Shown here: positions 63,049-64,000 of the stretch, one piece after another
How positions within the stretch are numbered: the stretch's first letter is position 1
Layout of the letters: every line of letters starts with the position of its first letter
Source of the DNA: Gordonia sp. X0973
GTDB taxonomy: Bacteria; Actinomycetota; Actinomycetes; Mycobacteriales; Mycobacteriaceae
Direction: 5' to 3'
DNA: 64,000 nt
Assembly (NCBI RefSeq): GCF_013348785.1
Contig: NZ_CP054691.1
Coordinates: 2,852,001 to 2,916,000 of the forward strand
The notes under the pieces: generated by a model
Databases searched by the model: none
Seen by the model: only the letters and a program-made list of their open reading frames with translations
Told to the model about the DNA's origin: nothing
Position numbers and translations under genes: made by a program

Positions 63049-63424
63049 TGAATTCCTTCATTCGATGTGTTCGCACGTCGGAGTCGGCTCCCGCCGGTCC
63101 GCAGTGCTTGTTGCGGTTGGTGCTCCGGGCAAATGATCACTGTCGCCACCGGCGACCGTGATTCACCTCCACAACTCGCCCCACCAGAGCGTCTGCCCTG
63201 GTCAGTACATTGATCGCTACCCCGCGCTCGGGCGTGTCTAACACCCGAAAACGGTCTCGCCTAGTCAGCCTGCCCCGCACCCCGGTGAACGTCGGGTTTC
63301 ACCCCGCGCGACCTCATCCGTTGACACGCATGCAGACTGGCCCAGCTGTCGCCAGGCACCGCCCAAGTACTCTACCGACCTGCGTTGGCCGGGTCAAAAC
63401 GGAATCCGGCGCGACAGCCCGTGG
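63049..63424 (-). promoter_or_regulatory. Leader and promoter region of the rpsL operon
   Basis: 376 bp with no gene I can support between the LysR-type gene and rpsL. It must carry the promoter and leader of the str operon. A small hairpin (CGGGCGTGT at 63229-63237 against ACACCCG at 63241-63247) is visible, and TTGACA occurs at about 63319 on the opposite strand without a matching -10. Promoter hexamers could not be placed with confidence. Confidence 0.4.
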
Positions 63425-64000
63425 TCACGCGACGAGTTGCGCGCCCTCGACCAGCCCGATGTTCTCCTCGACGACCCGGCGCGCCACCTCGGCGAAACCG
63501 ATCGCGAGCGAACCCGCGTCCGCGGGGTACATGACGTCGCACTCGTTGGGCGGGAAATCGTTCAGCGGCAGCGCTCGCAGGAGCGGATTGTCGATCGCGA
63601 GGCGCCAGCCGCTCGCCGCGACGGACAGCGCGCTGCCCGAGTCGGCCAGCGACGACTGCAGCTCCGAGATGTTCACCGCGTTGCTGCCGACGCGCTCGTC
63701 GGGTCGGCGCTGGGCGTCGAGCCCCCAATACGACGACCATTCCGGCGGCGCGTTGGTCAGGTCCAGGACCGGCAAGTCGAGCGCCGCGTCGACGGCGTCG
63801 CTCCCGTCGCCCTCCGGCACGGGCGCATCGGCGCCGAAGGCGAGCATCCGGGGCTCGGCGAACAGCGGCGTGTAGTTCATCCCGCCGACCACGTCGGGCG
63901 ACCGGACTATCGCCACGTCGACGCGCCCGTCCATCACCGCGTCGAATTGGTCGGCGAAGCTGAGGTCGACCATCGAGACCTCGACGTCCGGGTTGGCCCG
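63425..64000 (-). CDS. LysR-type regulator, substrate-binding domain (5' end beyond window)
   Basis: 192 codons are visible, open to the right edge, so the N-terminal helix-turn-helix is missing. RANPDVEVSMVDLSFADQFDAVMDGRVDVAIVRSP and PRMLAFGADAPV, then the long middle and AGSLAIGFAEVARRVV form the periplasmic-binding-like effector domain of LysR regulators (family 2). Target and effector unknown. Confidence 0.82.
   Translation of the reverse strand, partial: RANPDVEVSMVDLSFADQFDAVMDGRVDVAIVRSPDVVGGMNYTPLFAEPRMLAFGADAPVPEGDGSDAVDAALDLPVLDLTNAPPEWSSYWGLDAQRRPDERVGSNAVNISELQSSLADSGSALSVAASGWRLAIDNPLLRALPLNDFPPNECDVMYPADAGSLAIGFAEVARRVVEENIGLVEGAQLVA

Noticed and set aside
63319..63345. TTGACA as a plus-strand promoter
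   Set aside because: No -10-like hexamer at 16-19 bp and no plus-strand gene downstream.

Overview
The window is GC-rich actinobacterial DNA. A secreted mycolyltransferase-type esterase, a complete mycofactocin system, F420-type oxidoreductase families, Mce-associated-type membrane proteins, KstR-like operators and the actinobacterial form of the rpsL and rpsJ operons all point to a mycolic-acid-containing actinomycete (order Mycobacteriales), most plausibly Gordonia or a close relative. The genus is an inference. Both edges cut genes: a non-ribosomal peptide synthetase on the left and a LysR-type regulator on the right.

Layout. (1) 1-13504, minus strand: two overlapping giant NRPS genes. 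The first begins with an EntF-like condensation domain and a serine-coding adenylation domain, which suggests a siderophore built on hydroxybenzoyl-Ser; the second runs off the window. Divergent from them is a three-gene DrrA/B/C-type ABC exporter (13741-16762). (2) 16794-21992: a small FDOR/PPOX protein, a UPF0114 membrane protein, a repeat array, a CoA-transferase/HMG-CoA-lyase-like pair, and an MpaB/DUF2236 protein coupled to a cysteine-free peroxiredoxin-like protein. (3) 22106-27437, minus: the eleven-gene S10 operon rpsJ-rplC-rplD-rplW-rplB-rpsS-rplV-rpsC-rplP-rpmC-rpsQ with a strong terminator. (4) 27944-28934: two convergent secreted low-complexity proteins. (5) 29127-42784: the mycofactocin region in two blocks, mftE-F-G (33039 down to 29625) and mftA-B-C-D plus an SRPBCC gene (40562 down to 37062), with mftR divergent from mftA. 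Between the blocks lie a CoA-transferase/racemase, a TetR regulator, an NTF2-like protein, a mycofactocin-type SDR under a KstR-like box, and a VapBC-like pair. kshB (3-ketosteroid 9-alpha-hydroxylase reductase), also under a KstR-like box, follows mftR. (6) 42796-57268: repeat arrays around an LLM oxidoreductase, then a long minus-strand run (cytochrome P450, TetR, SDR, four Mce-associated-type proteins, ferredoxin reductase, AlkD-like), then PPOX, SUFU-like, menC, two paralogous membrane proteins, a second DUF2236 gene, the mycolyltransferase and a 34-residue charged protein. (7) 57286-63048: a lipoprotein and the rpsL-rpsG-fusA-tuf operon.

How the parts fit. As in Mycobacterium, the mycofactocin genes lie between tuf and rpsJ, but here the cluster is split by about 4.5 kb. 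The mycofactocin precursor is present (30 codons, ending in the canonical Val-Tyr). Two KstR-like operators, one on kshB and one on a mycofactocin-type SDR, tie this island to steroid catabolism. A second link is a 28-bp palindrome found both before the P450-TetR operon and before the DUF2236 gene at 55036, suggesting that one TetR controls both. A 50-bp intergenic element, mixed with 22-bp tandem units, recurs at three sites and is the least explained structure in the window.
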